Source: CAIWHR01 sp963813415 (GTDB lineage Bacteria > Pseudomonadota > Gammaproteobacteria > Burkholderiales > Casimicrobiaceae). Taken from it: 64,000 nt of DNA. The stretch is from NCBI GenBank assembly GCA_963813415.1, contig CAWEYW010000001.1, forward strand, positions 407,401 through 471,400. The letters run 5' to 3'. The notes beneath the pieces are model-generated. The model was not told the origin of the DNA and ran no database searches. It saw only the letters and a program-made list of their open reading frames with translations. The position numbers and the translations under genes were made by a program. Below, piece by piece: positions 27,783 to 37,210 of this stretch (position 1 is the first letter of the stretch; each line of letters opens with the position of its first letter).

Positions 27783-29867
27783 TCAGCTCGCTCTATCGCG
27801 CTCGATGAGCAGCGTGCCATCGATCAGCACGCGGGCGCGCCAGGCCGGCTCGATCAAGGTGGTGGTGTCGGCCTGCTCGATCACTGCGGGACCGGCGATT
27901 TCCGCTCCGACAGGCAGCGCATTGCGCTCGAAGATCGCGGCCGAAATCGGTGCGTCGCAGCCGTGGAAGGTGACGACACGCGCGCCCTTCTGGGGCTGTC
28001 GGCGCTCGGGTACGTAGGCGTTTGCTCCCATGGCGTTGCCGACCGCAGTGCGCGCGATGGAGCGGAGATTCACGATGCGTGCTGGCAAGGTTGCACCGTG
28101 ACCGTAAAGCCGATCGTGCGCGGCGAGGAAATCCCGATACAGGTCGCCTAGTGCATCTTCGTTCACGTCCTGAAGGGCGACTTCGATGAAGTGCGACTGC
28201 CCGACGTAGCAGACGTCCGCATGATGCGTCACTTTGTAGCCATGTGTTTCGACCTCTTCAGCGGCCATCAGCTTTGCGCAGCGGAGATCGAGTCCCGCGA
28301 GGACCGTCCGCATCTCTTCGAGGTCGGCGTCAGCGAGCTGCCGATGGAAAGCGGACGAAACCTCGTGCTCGATCGGTGCGCACAGCAGGCCGCACGCGGA
28401 GAGTACGCCAGGAAATCGCGGCACGAGGATGCTGTCGATGCCGAGCTCAGCGGCGAGCGCGGTTGCATGCAACGGCCCGCCGCCACCCAGCGCCACCAGC
28501 GTGAAAAGGCGGGGATCGCAGCCCCGGCGAACGGAGACCAGCCGAATTCCTTCCGCCATTTGCGCGTTCAGCACGCGGTGGATCCCGAGCGCGGCGTCGC
28601 GCACGGAAAGTCCCAGCGGGCGCGCGACCTTGTCCTCGATGGCGGCCGTCGCAAGCTTGGGATCGAGGCGCATGCTGCCGCCGGCAAAATAGTCCCCGTC
28701 GAGATAGCCAAGCACCAGGGAAGCATCAGTGACGGTCGCCTGCTCACCCCCACGGCCGTAACACGCCGGGCCCGGCTCCGCGCCTGCGGATCGGGGACCA
28801 ACGCGCAAGCCGCCGGCGCCATCGATCCAAGCGATGCTGCCGCCGCCCGCACCGATGGCATTGACATCCACCATCGGCACGCGCACGGCGTAACCGTCGA
28901 TCACCCCCTCGGAACGGATCACGGGCACACCGCGCTGGATGAGAGCGATGTCGCAGCTCGTCCCGCCGATGTCACACGTGATGAGGTCGTCCCTTCCAAC
29001 CGCCGCTGCCGCGGTCTGGCCGCCGATAACCCCGGCCGCCGGCCCCGACAAGAAGAGACGCACCGGCCGCTGGCGGGCGACGGATGAAGCCGTGAGACCG
29101 CCGCGCGACTGCATCACCTGCAGCGGCGCAGCAACCTGCGAGTTCCCGAGATCGCGTTCCATCTGGGCAAGATAACGCTCGAGCACCGGCTTCACGTACG
29201 CGTCGAACGCGGTGATGCAGGTACGTTCGTATTCGCGGAACGACGGATCAACCTCGCTCGACAGGGACACGAGCATCGCCGGCGCCATCTCGGCGATCAT
29301 CTGCCCGGCCTCGCGCTCGTGCCTCGGATCGAGGAACGAGAACAGAAATGAAACGGCAATCGCGTCCACCTGCTGCTCCAACAACGACGCGATGGCGGCA
29401 TGCAGTGAAGCATGATCAAGGGGCGTGATCACCTCACCTGTGGCGGAAACGCGCTCGACAACCTCCTGGCGCAAATGGCGCGGCACCAGGAATACGGGCG
29501 CGCTAGCCTGCACGGCGAGGTCGTAAATGTTGCGGCGAAACGAGCGGCCGATCTCGAGCACGTCGCGGAAGCCTGCGGTAGTCAGGAGCCCGACGCGACC
29601 ACCCTTCCGCTCGAGAACGGCGTTGGTCGCCACCGTCGTGCCGTGCACAAAGCGGGCGATGGCATCGAGTCGGACACCCCACTGCGCTTCCATGTGCGCG
29701 AACGCCTGGCGCACGGCGGCACTTGGATCCGCCGGCGTGGTCGGGATCTTGAGCAGCCTGATACGGCCGGTGTCGTCGATCCCTACGACATCCGTAAACG
29801 TTCCGCCGATGTCGATCCCGACGGACAGTGTCGCAAGCTCGCTCACACCACGCGGCCCGTCAGCCAT
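27783..29867 (-). CDS. hyuA: Hydantoinase A/oxoprolinase subunit
   Basis: ATP-binding subunit of 694 residues with the ASKHA fold. The phosphate-binding motif is GIDIGGTFTD, followed by HGTTVATNA, then the second half with CDIGGTSCD and GPACYG. With HyuB it forms a cytosolic ATP-dependent hydrolase or carboxylase acting on five-membered lactams, hydantoins or acetophenone-type substrates. Subfamily cannot be settled by eye. It lies 55 bases downstream of the ABC binding-protein gene. Confidence 0.93.
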   Translation of the reverse strand: MADGPRGVSELATLSVGIDIGGTFTDVVGIDDTGRIRLLKIPTTPADPSAAVRQAFAHMEAQWGVRLDAIARFVHGTTVATNAVLERKGGRVGLLTTAGFRDVLEIGRSFRRNIYDLAVQASAPVFLVPRHLRQEVVERVSATGEVITPLDHASLHAAIASLLEQQVDAIAVSFLFSFLDPRHEREAGQMIAEMAPAMLVSLSSEVDPSFREYERTCITAFDAYVKPVLERYLAQMERDLGNSQVAAPLQVMQSRGGLTASSVARQRPVRLFLSGPAAGVIGGQTAAAAVGRDDLITCDIGGTSCDIALIQRGVPVIRSEGVIDGYAVRVPMVDVNAIGAGGGSIAWIDGAGGLRVGPRSAGAEPGPACYGRGGEQATVTDASLVLGYLDGDYFAGGSMRLDPKLATAAIEDKVARPLGLSVRDAALGIHRVLNAQMAEGIRLVSVRRGCDPRLFTLVALGGGGPLHATALAAELGIDSILVPRFPGVLSACGLLCAPIEHEVSSAFHRQLADADLEEMRTVLAGLDLRCAKLMAAEEVETHGYKVTHHADVCYVGQSHFIEVALQDVNEDALGDLYRDFLAAHDRLYGHGATLPARIVNLRSIARTAVGNAMGANAYVPERRQPQKGARVVTFHGCDAPISAAIFERNALPVGAEIAGPAVIEQADTTTLIEPAWRARVLIDGTLLIERDRAS

Positions 29868-29921
29868 CCGCAGGACGTTGTTGGTGGCGCCGCCGTAGGG
29901 TCCTGCGCAGGTGATACCGGA

Positions 29922-30971
29922 TCAGGGCGTCGTGATCTCGCGATTCCAGCGATCGACCCACTTCGGCCGCTCGCGTGTGACCCTATTCCAGTCGACGACG
30001 AGGAGCTTCTTGAGTGTCGCTTCACCGGCAGGCAGCTTCGCCGCCACCGCAGGATCGAGCTTCGCCTCGCGATTCACCGGAGTGAGATAGGTGAACTTGG
30101 CGTTGGCTTCCTGCGCTTTCTCGCTCAGCACGAAATCGATGTACTTCTGCGCGGCCGCAAGATTCTTGGTCCCTTTGGCGATCCCGATCGTAGAATCGAT
30201 GATATAGGCGCTCTCTTTCGGGATCGTCCAGCCGATGTCGCCGCCGCTGTCGATCAGCCCTTGCGCGCGATCGGACGTCCACGTCGTCATCACGATGTCA
30301 CCCTGCGTGAACAGCTGTGATACCTGGGCGTGCTGACTCCAAAACGTGACGATGCTGGGTTTGAGTTTCTTGATGGCCGCGAACCCGGGGTCGGCGTTTT
30401 CGATCGTGCCGCCGTTCATCTTGGCGGCCATCATCAGGAACATCGTGCCGTGCGTGGTGTTGATGTCAGGGATCGCGATCTTGCCCTTGTATTCGGGCTT
30501 CCAGAACTCCTGGTACGACTGCGGTACGCCCTTGACGCGCTTCTTGTCGTAGGCAATCACTTGGGCGACGTACATGAACTTGGTATAGGGATCGCCCGCG
30601 GTCCGGAACTGCGGATAGAGTTTTGCCATGTTTGGGATGGCCTTGACGTCGAGAGGCGCGTAGAGCCCTTCCGCATTCGCCTGAGCGGCGCCGACTTCGT
30701 CCATCATGATGACGTCGATCTTCGGGTCCGCCTTCTGGGCCCGCATCATCGCGACCGTTTCCATGGTGAGGCCGGTCGCGATCCGGACCTTGATGTCGGG
30801 ATTGGCGGCCTCGAACGGCTCGATCACCGCTTTCTTCCAGCCAGCCTCGAACGAGCCGCCGTAGACGATGACGGTCAATTCGGTGACGGCATTCGCCGGG
30901 CCGGAAGCGATACCCATCCAGAGCGCCACCGCGCCACACAATGCCGCACTGCGTGCTCGCCACTTGATCAT
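29922..30971 (-). CDS. ABC transporter substrate-binding protein (polyamine PotD-like)
   Basis: Periplasmic receptor, 349 residues, signal peptide about 1-27 (ASGPANA), mature start TELTVIVYGGSFEAGW, a typical entry to the extracellular solute-binding family used by spermidine/putrescine and related importers. GGAGGAG directly precedes the ATG at 30971. Fifth gene of the operon, downstream of ATPase and permeases. The HyuAB genes just behind suggest an amine- or amide-containing ligand. Confidence 0.9.
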   Translation of the reverse strand: MIKWRARSAALCGAVALWMGIASGPANAVTELTVIVYGGSFEAGWKKAVIEPFEAANPDIKVRIATGLTMETVAMMRAQKADPKIDVIMMDEVGAAQANAEGLYAPLDVKAIPNMAKLYPQFRTAGDPYTKFMYVAQVIAYDKKRVKGVPQSYQEFWKPEYKGKIAIPDINTTHGTMFLMMAAKMNGGTIENADPGFAAIKKLKPSIVTFWSQHAQVSQLFTQGDIVMTTWTSDRAQGLIDSGGDIGWTIPKESAYIIDSTIGIAKGTKNLAAAQKYIDFVLSEKAQEANAKFTYLTPVNREAKLDPAVAAKLPAGEATLKKLLVVDWNRVTRERPKWVDRWNREITTP

Positions 30972-31012
30972 AGCCTTCTCCTCCGTATTGTCGCGACCGA
31001 CATCCAAGCCGC

Positions 31013-32077
31013 TCAACTGCCGAAAAAGCGCACATCCTCCGATCGCCAGCGCACGGCGACGCGCGATTGAACCGGGCGCTCCTCGAGGCCCGGGCGGCGT
31101 TGCTCCCGAACGATAATCTCATCGCCCGGATCGAGCGTCAACGTGTACTCGATGATGCTCGCGAGCCGCGTGATGTCGCTGATCACAGCGGCCACCGCGC
31201 CTGGCGCGCCGGGAACGGTGAATTCGATCTTCTCTGGACGAACGGCGAGCACGCCAGCGCCGGCTTGTTGCGCCGCACCGTCCACCGCAAGGCGAAGCCC
31301 ACTCGCTGCCGTGAAGATCGCCTCTCCACCATCGGCGTGCGTCATCTGGCCGCTGATGAAGTTGGACGTCCCGATAAAGTCCGCTACGAACCGCGTCTGC
31401 GGCCGGTCATATATTTCTGCCGGAGTCCCGATCTGCTCGATGCGGCCCTGGTTGAGCACGACCACCCGGTCGGCCATTGTGAGCGCTTCGTCCTGGTCGT
31501 GAGTGACGAACAAGGTGGTCACGCCGACCTCCTTCTGCAGTTTGCGGATCTCGTGGCGCATTTGGCCCCGCAGTTTGGCATCGAGGTTCGATAGCGGCTC
31601 GTCGAACAGCAGCAATTTCGGATCGAGCGCGAGCACTCGCGCTACTGCCACGCGCTGCTGTTGGCCGCCTGAAAGCTCGCGTGGGAATCGGCCTTCGTAC
31701 CCGGCGAGCCCCACGAGGTCGAGCGCGGTGGCCACGCGGCGCGTCATCTGCTCTCGCTCGACACCGTGACTGCGCAGCCCGAATTCGATGTTGCGGCGCA
31801 CGGTCATGTGCGGAAAAAGCGCGTAGCTCTGGAAAACCATTCCCATGTCGCGACGGTGGGGCGGCAGATCGGTGATGTCGGAGCCGCGCAGAAAGATGCG
31901 TCCGAACGTCGGCACGACGAATCCGGCCACCATTCGCAAGGTGGTGGTCTTGCCGCAACCCGAAGGGCCGAGCAATGCGATGAACTCGCCGCGAGCGACA
32001 CTAAGATCGATCCCGTCGACGGCGCGGACGCCGCCGTAGTCCTTGACGATATTGCGAAGCTCGAGGTCTGAGGTCAC
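31013..32077 (-). CDS. ABC transporter ATP-binding protein (PotA-like)
   Basis: Importer ATPase of 354 residues: Walker A GPSGCGKTT, Q-loop in FQSYALFP, signature LSGGQQQR, Walker B LLLFDEPLSNLD, switch HDQDEA, then a C-terminal TOBE domain with 'LAVRPEKIEF'. I take the GTG at 32077 (AGGA upstream; immediately after the permease stop) because everything upstream lies within the permease gene. Confidence 0.93.
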   Translation of the reverse strand: MTSDLELRNIVKDYGGVRAVDGIDLSVARGEFIALLGPSGCGKTTTLRMVAGFVVPTFGRIFLRGSDITDLPPHRRDMGMVFQSYALFPHMTVRRNIEFGLRSHGVEREQMTRRVATALDLVGLAGYEGRFPRELSGGQQQRVAVARVLALDPKLLLFDEPLSNLDAKLRGQMRHEIRKLQKEVGVTTLFVTHDQDEALTMADRVVVLNQGRIEQIGTPAEIYDRPQTRFVADFIGTSNFISGQMTHADGGEAIFTAASGLRLAVDGAAQQAGAGVLAVRPEKIEFTVPGAPGAVAAVISDITRLASIIEYTLTLDPGDEIIVREQRRPGLEERPVQSRVAVRWRSEDVRFFGS

Positions 32078-32085
32078 CTTGTGTC

Positions 32086-32850
32086 CTACGGATGCCGGAC
32101 GGAAAGGAACCGGGCGTATACCGGAAGTCCGATTACCAGCCAAGTCGCGATCAACACGGTCGAGATCGCCGAGATCGTCGGGTCGCTCGAATACTCGACG
32201 TACGTATATATCCGGATCGGCAGCGTCTGCAGGCCGGGCGCGGATAAGAACAGCGTGACCACGAGCTCGTCGAAGGAGAGGATGAACGCGAACACGGCCC
32301 CCGCGAGAACGCCCGGTCGAATCAGTGGCAGGGTAATGAACAAGAACGTACGCCACCAGCCTGCGCCAACGTTGCGGGCCGCTTCCTCGATGGCGGGGTC
32401 GAATTGCGCCAGGCTTACCATGACCATTCGAATCACGAACGGCGTCGTCAACACCACGTGCGCGCACACGAGACCGGGAAACGTGCCACTGATGCCGATG
32501 CGGGTATTGAAGATCAGCAGCGCAAGGCCGAGCACGATCGTCGGAAACAGGATCGGCGACAGCAGCAAAGCCGAAAGCATCGACTTGCCCGGGATGGGAA
32601 ACCGGGCGAGCGCAAGACCGCTGAACGTGCCCAGAATCGCAGCCACGATAGTGCTCACCGTTGCTAGCGCGGTGCTGATTCGAATGGCCTCCACGAATTC
32701 TGGCGTGGCCAAAAATTTCTCGAACCAGCGCAGGCTGAAGCCTTGCGGCGGGAATACCGGGTAGGCCGTCGTCGTGAATGCGGTCGCGACCACGACGATA
32801 ATGGGCGCCAGCAGATACAGAATGATGGCCGCGTTGATCGCGCGCAGCAT
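32086..32850 (-). CDS. ABC transporter permease (PotC-like)
   Basis: Six-helix membrane permease, 254 residues. The EAA loop that contacts the ATPase reads IEEAARNVGAGWWRTFLFITLPLIRPG. The start at 32850 lies 1 base after the upstream permease stop; longer starts would sit inside that gene. It pairs with the 32852-33727 permease. Confidence 0.92.
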   Translation of the reverse strand: MLRAINAAIILYLLAPIIVVVATAFTTTAYPVFPPQGFSLRWFEKFLATPEFVEAIRISTALATVSTIVAAILGTFSGLALARFPIPGKSMLSALLLSPILFPTIVLGLALLIFNTRIGISGTFPGLVCAHVVLTTPFVIRMVMVSLAQFDPAIEEAARNVGAGWWRTFLFITLPLIRPGVLAGAVFAFILSFDELVVTLFLSAPGLQTLPIRIYTYVEYSSDPTISAISTVLIATWLVIGLPVYARFLSVRHP

Positions 32851-32851
32851 C

Positions 32852-33727
32852 TCAGGCGGCGCGGCGTGCAGCTGTGAGACGAAAGGTGAGCACGAACAGT
32901 AGCGTGATGGCAAACAGCATCACGAACGCGATGGCTGCACCGAAGGGCCAATTCAGGAGCCCCATGCTCTGCTGGTAAATCAGCGTGGCCATGAGCTTGA
33001 TCCGCGGGCCGCCAATCAGGCTTGGCGTGACGAAGGCGCTAACGGCAAGGGTGAACACGAGCACGCTGCCGGACACGATGCCCGGAATAACCAGCGGCAA
33101 TGTGACGTGGAGAAAGATCCGGGCCTTTCGGGCGCCCAGATTTTGGGCTGCCTCGTAGAGGTGCGGATCGATGTTGAGCAGTGCGGCATCGAGCGCGAGC
33201 ACCATGAACGGCAACAGGACCTCGACGAGCGCAATGACGATGCCCGTCACCGAATACATCATTCGCAGCGGATCATCGACCACGCCGAGGGCGATCAGGG
33301 TGCGATTGATGAAGCCGTTGTTGCCGAGAAGAATCATCCAACCGAAGGTGCGAACAACGGCGCTCGTGAGGAGCGGCAACAGCAGCACGAAGTACAGGAC
33401 GCTGCGACGGAAGCCACGTAGTCGCGATAGCGCGAAGGCGAGCGGAAAGCCGAGCAGCAGGCAACCCAGCGTGGTCATGGCGCCCATGGAGAGGGTGCGC
33501 CAGAGAACGTCGCGATAGAACGGATCGCCGAGAAATCGGGCGTAGTTATCGACGCCCCAAGTGTCGAGAATACCGACGCCTGCTTGATATCCATGAAAGC
33601 TGATCGTGCCGAGCATGACGATCGGCCCGAGCATGAACAGCACAAGCCACAACACGTTTGGCGCGAGCAGCAGATACGGCAATCGCGCCGCTTCCCGCGC
33701 GATGCCGCCCGGCTTCAATTCACCCAC
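32852..33727 (-). CDS. ABC transporter permease (PotB-like)
   Basis: Inner-membrane permease of 291 residues with six helices. The EAA motif is YEAAQNLGARKARIFLHVTLPLVIPG. It overlaps the upstream SDR gene by 13 bases, indicating translational coupling. Confidence 0.92.
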   Translation of the reverse strand: MGELKPGGIAREAARLPYLLLAPNVLWLVLFMLGPIVMLGTISFHGYQAGVGILDTWGVDNYARFLGDPFYRDVLWRTLSMGAMTTLGCLLLGFPLAFALSRLRGFRRSVLYFVLLLPLLTSAVVRTFGWMILLGNNGFINRTLIALGVVDDPLRMMYSVTGIVIALVEVLLPFMVLALDAALLNIDPHLYEAAQNLGARKARIFLHVTLPLVIPGIVSGSVLVFTLAVSAFVTPSLIGGPRIKLMATLIYQQSMGLLNWPFGAAIAFVMLFAITLLFVLTFRLTAARRAA

Positions 33728-34470
33728 TGCCCACCGTCGACATCGATCACCTCACCGGTGATGAACATGGGAGATGCGGTCGCCAGGAACACGACGACTT
33801 CGGCGATATCCTCCGGCTGCCCGAAGCGCGCCAAGGGAATGGAGCCGAGGATGGCGTCGCGTCGATCGGTGAAGAGTTTCGCGGTGAGCGCCGTCACCAC
33901 TGCTCCAGGACAAATGGCGTTCACAGTGACCTTGGGCGCGAGCTCTTTTGCCAGCCCACGGGTCAGCCCGAGCACGCCGGCCTTGGCCGCACAATATGCG
34001 AACTTGCTGACCGCGCTCGGACCCGCTCCGGTATGAGCGCTGACGGACGAGATATTCACGATGCGGCCGCCCGCGCCCGCAAGCATGCTCGCTGCGACCG
34101 CTTTGCACCAGTTAAACTGGCCCTTGAGATTGATCGCGATCGTCTCGTCCCACTCCGCCTCGCTGATGTCGATCAGAGCCTTGGGCTGCGAGATGCCGGC
34201 GTTATTCACCAGGACATCGACATGGCCCCAGGTCTCGAGCACTGCGCGGCCGTGCGCCTGCGTTGCGTCGTAGTCCGCGACACTACCTGGAAGGACGAGT
34301 GTCGGGACGCCAAGCGCGGCGGCCTCCTTCGCGGTCGCGTCCAGCTCCGACGCGAGGCGATCCACCAATGCGACTGCATAACCCCGCTGCGCCAGTGCGA
34401 GCGTCGTCGCTCGCCCGATTCCGCGCGCAGCTCCCGTAACGATCGCCGTCCTTTCCGGTTTCTCTGCCAC
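33715..34470 (-). CDS. Short-chain dehydrogenase/reductase, first gene of the Pot/Hyu operon
   Basis: SDR of 251 residues with TGAARGIG, NNAG, Ser in NISSVSAH and the Tyr-Lys pair in YCAAK. The GTG at 34470 follows GGGAGGAG by 4-5 bases and is the better start than an ATG 9 codons upstream. It is the first of nine same-strand genes (SDR, two permeases, ATPase, binding protein, hyuA, hyuB, SDR, M20 peptidase). Confidence 0.9.
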   Translation of the reverse strand: MAEKPERTAIVTGAARGIGRATTLALAQRGYAVALVDRLASELDATAKEAAALGVPTLVLPGSVADYDATQAHGRAVLETWGHVDVLVNNAGISQPKALIDISEAEWDETIAINLKGQFNWCKAVAASMLAGAGGRIVNISSVSAHTGAGPSAVSKFAYCAAKAGVLGLTRGLAKELAPKVTVNAICPGAVVTALTAKLFTDRRDAILGSIPLARFGQPEDIAEVVVFLATASPMFITGEVIDVDGGQWVN

Positions 34471-34836
34471 TCGACTCCTCCCTGGAAGCGCTGGCAAATT
34501 CTAAAACGAATCGGCAAGGCGGGAAAGCTTGTTGCGCGAATGTGCATGCGTCAAACGCGCGCGAAGTCCCGAGGGACGCTTCGGTCGCCACGCAGCGTTG
34601 CAGTCTCCGGCGATGGCAACTGTCAGAATAGTGCATCTCGTGGCTGCGTTGCGACGCCAGGCCTTCCGACTCGACCAGGCCGTCTTGCGTATTGTTTGCA
34701 TCGCGGCGAGACCATGTTGGTGGCGCGGCCGCAAACATCACCGCCGACCGCAGCGGCTCCCACATCGACCGATGAACGCATCCGTGGGCGGCGGAAGTCA
34801 TGAGACTTCGTCACGCGGTCTACGGCTGCGCTAGTG
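34471..34836. other. Divergent promoter region
   Basis: About 365 bases between the Pot/Hyu operon start and a divergent MFS gene, so it should hold promoters for both. I cannot point to specific boxes or an operator. Confidence 0.4.
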
Positions 34837-36099
34837 ATGGCTCCCGCCGATTCGTGCTTCACTATGCGCGTGAAGGATTCCCGGCTCTGGTTCTGGGCGC
34901 TTGCGGCGGCGGTACTGATGCAGACGCTCACCGCGTTCTTGACGCGCATCTTTCCCGTCATCGGGCCGGCACTGACCGACGCTGCCGGCGTGCCGCCCGA
35001 GTACATCGGTTACTTGGCGGCAGTGAACTCGATCGGCACCATGTGGTATCTCGTGGCCGCCGGCGATATGCTCCCGCGCCTCGGCCCGCTGAGAGCGTTG
35101 CAGCTCGGCACTGTAATCGGGCTCGCAGGACTCCTGTTCGCGCTGTTCGGAAGCTGGTGGGCGCTCGTGGTGGCCTCGCTTCTGATCGGGTTTGGTTATG
35201 GACCGTCGCCGACGGCCGGCAGCGAAGTGCTGATGCAGTACGCTCCCGTGCGGCACCGTTCCTTCGTGTTCTCCGTGAAGCAATCCGGCGTGCCGCTGGG
35301 CGGCGCGTTGGCCGGGGTTCTCGTTCCCGCCCTGTTGGCGCTTGCGGGATGGCGAGGTGCGTGCATCGGATCGGCATTGCTCGTGCTGGCGCTGACGCTG
35401 CTCGTCGAGCCGCTGCGATCGGCCATCGACCGCGGTCGAGACCGCAAGCGCCGTTTTCGGCTACACGACCTCCTCGACCCGCGAATGTTGCGCACGCCGT
35501 GGCAGGCGCTGTCCGGTGACCGAGCGCTGCTGCTGTGCACTGCGGCGAGCGCCTGTTTTGCCATCGTGCAGGGCAGCCTCCTGGCATTCTTCGTCACGTA
35601 CGCCATGGTCCGGATCGACCTGAGCCTCGCCGTCGCAGGCATAGCGTTCTCGATCATGCAGCTTACGGGCGTGGGCGGTCGAGTGATGGCCGGGTGGGTT
35701 GCCGATCGCGTGCACTCGCCACGATCGGTGCTGATTGCACTCGGCGTTGCGTCGTCGGTTACCGTCGCAGTCGTCGCCGCGATGAGCCCATCCTGGCCAA
35801 GATGGGCCGTACAAGTTGTCGCAGCCGTTGCGGGCGTGGCATCGACGAGTTGGAACGGGGTGTTCATGGCGGAGCTCAGTCAACTCGCGCCACCTGGCCG
35901 CGTCGGCGAAGTCGCTGCGGCAGCGACTTTTTTCACGTTTGTGGGCTATGTCATCGGGCCGGCGACGTTCGGCTGGGCGCTGACGCAGGGGATCTCGTAT
36001 GCAATCGCATTTGCGATCCTCGCCGTGGTGCCGCTTTGCGGCGTCGCTGCAATCGCGCTTGCAGGGAGCCGATCGCCGGAAGCCCCGCCCGGCGCTTGA
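34837..36099 (+). CDS. Major facilitator superfamily transporter
   Basis: Twelve-helix transporter of about 420 residues. MFS loop motifs are present but weak (MAGWVADRVHSPRS between helices 8 and 9). The N-terminal region resembles CynX/nitrate-sugar-type MFS permeases. ATGs at 34837 and 34864 are both possible and neither has a clear ribosome site. It is divergent from the Hyu operon and may export or import a related compound; the substrate is unknown. Confidence 0.85.
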   Translation: MAPADSCFTMRVKDSRLWFWALAAAVLMQTLTAFLTRIFPVIGPALTDAAGVPPEYIGYLAAVNSIGTMWYLVAAGDMLPRLGPLRALQLGTVIGLAGLLFALFGSWWALVVASLLIGFGYGPSPTAGSEVLMQYAPVRHRSFVFSVKQSGVPLGGALAGVLVPALLALAGWRGACIGSALLVLALTLLVEPLRSAIDRGRDRKRRFRLHDLLDPRMLRTPWQALSGDRALLLCTAASACFAIVQGSLLAFFVTYAMVRIDLSLAVAGIAFSIMQLTGVGGRVMAGWVADRVHSPRSVLIALGVASSVTVAVVAAMSPSWPRWAVQVVAAVAGVASTSWNGVFMAELSQLAPPGRVGEVAAAATFFTFVGYVIGPATFGWALTQGISYAIAFAILAVVPLCGVAAIALAGSRSPEAPPGA

Positions 36100-36157
36100 T
36101 GCCGATTCGAGTGGCTGAAGGCGCGTCGGCGGTCACCGTGGCGGAGGACGCCTCGTG

Positions 36158-37210
36158 TCAGGTGATGTGCTCCCAGGCACCCGATCGCTCGGACCGGAAT
36201 AGAGCGTCCAGCACCTTGAGATTATCGACCGCGTCGCGCGCCGGGGTGGGCACGCCGCCCGCTCCGCGAACGGCTCGGGAGAAGGCCTCGACCATGGCGA
36301 CGTACTGATCGGTCGGCGGCGTCTCGATGGTGCGCGCGCCTACGGCCGTCGTGACGGTTACCCGCACCGGCGAATCCGGCCACGCATTGAAAGGCAGGTG
36401 AACGACGATATTGCCGGCCGAGCCGAGCACCTCAACGCGTTGCCAAGGGTACGTCTGCGTGCCCACCGTGAACGTCGCGCGGGCCACGCCAAAGTCCAGA
36501 ATTCCGGTCGACAGGATGTCGGTACGGAACGTCCGGTCGCGCTGCACGAGCGAAAGCGCACGAACGGGCTCCGTGCCGATGACGAACCGGGCACACGAGG
36601 CCGCATAGCAACCGATGTCGTAGAGACTGCCTCCACCGGTCTCGAGAATGTTCCGGATGTTGGCCGGATCGACCTGCATGAATGCGAAGGACGTGTGGAC
36701 GGAATGCACCTTGCCGATCTCGCCCGCCCGCACGAGCTCGCGTACCCGTTTCCATTGTGGATGGAAGCGGTACATGAATGCCTCCATCACCAAGACATGT
36801 TTTCCCTCCGCATGGCGGATGACCTGCTCAGCCTCGGCTGCGTTGAGTGCGAAGGGCTTCTCGCAGAGCACGTGCTTGCCGGCGTCGGCCGCTTTGCACA
36901 CCCACTCGGCGTGCAGATGATTGGGCAGCGGAATGTACACGGCCTCGATGGCCGGATCGGCCAGGAGCTCGTCGTACGAGCCATAGCTCTGCGCTATGCC
37001 GAGCTCCCGAGCTGCATCGGCCGCTTTCGAGGCAGACCGCGAGGCGATGGCGCGTAGCTCGACGACGGGCGATTGCGAGATGCCCGGATGCACGCGCCGC
37101 CGATAATGGGCTGACACGGAGAGGACACCCCAGCGGACGGGCTTCACGTGGCCGGTTCCGTTGCCGGTGTCGATCGTCGCGGCCGCCATCAAACCCGCGT
37201 GCTCGCTCAT
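36158..37210 (-). CDS. Gfo/Idh/MocA-family oxidoreductase
   Basis: NAD(P)-dependent dehydrogenase of about 350 residues. The Rossmann entry is WGVLSVSAHYRR (glycine-poor compared with the usual GxGxxG), EKPFALN is the cofactor motif, and the catalytic domain has MYRFHPQWKRV and YDIGCYAAS. The start at 37210 overlaps the stop of the upstream deacetylase-like gene (ATGA). Last gene of the four-gene operon from 40177. Substrate unknown. Confidence 0.87.
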   Translation of the reverse strand: MSEHAGLMAAATIDTGNGTGHVKPVRWGVLSVSAHYRRRVHPGISQSPVVELRAIASRSASKAADAARELGIAQSYGSYDELLADPAIEAVYIPLPNHLHAEWVCKAADAGKHVLCEKPFALNAAEAEQVIRHAEGKHVLVMEAFMYRFHPQWKRVRELVRAGEIGKVHSVHTSFAFMQVDPANIRNILETGGGSLYDIGCYAASCARFVIGTEPVRALSLVQRDRTFRTDILSTGILDFGVARATFTVGTQTYPWQRVEVLGSAGNIVVHLPFNAWPDSPVRVTVTTAVGARTIETPPTDQYVAMVEAFSRAVRGAGGVPTPARDAVDNLKVLDALFRSERSGAWEHIT

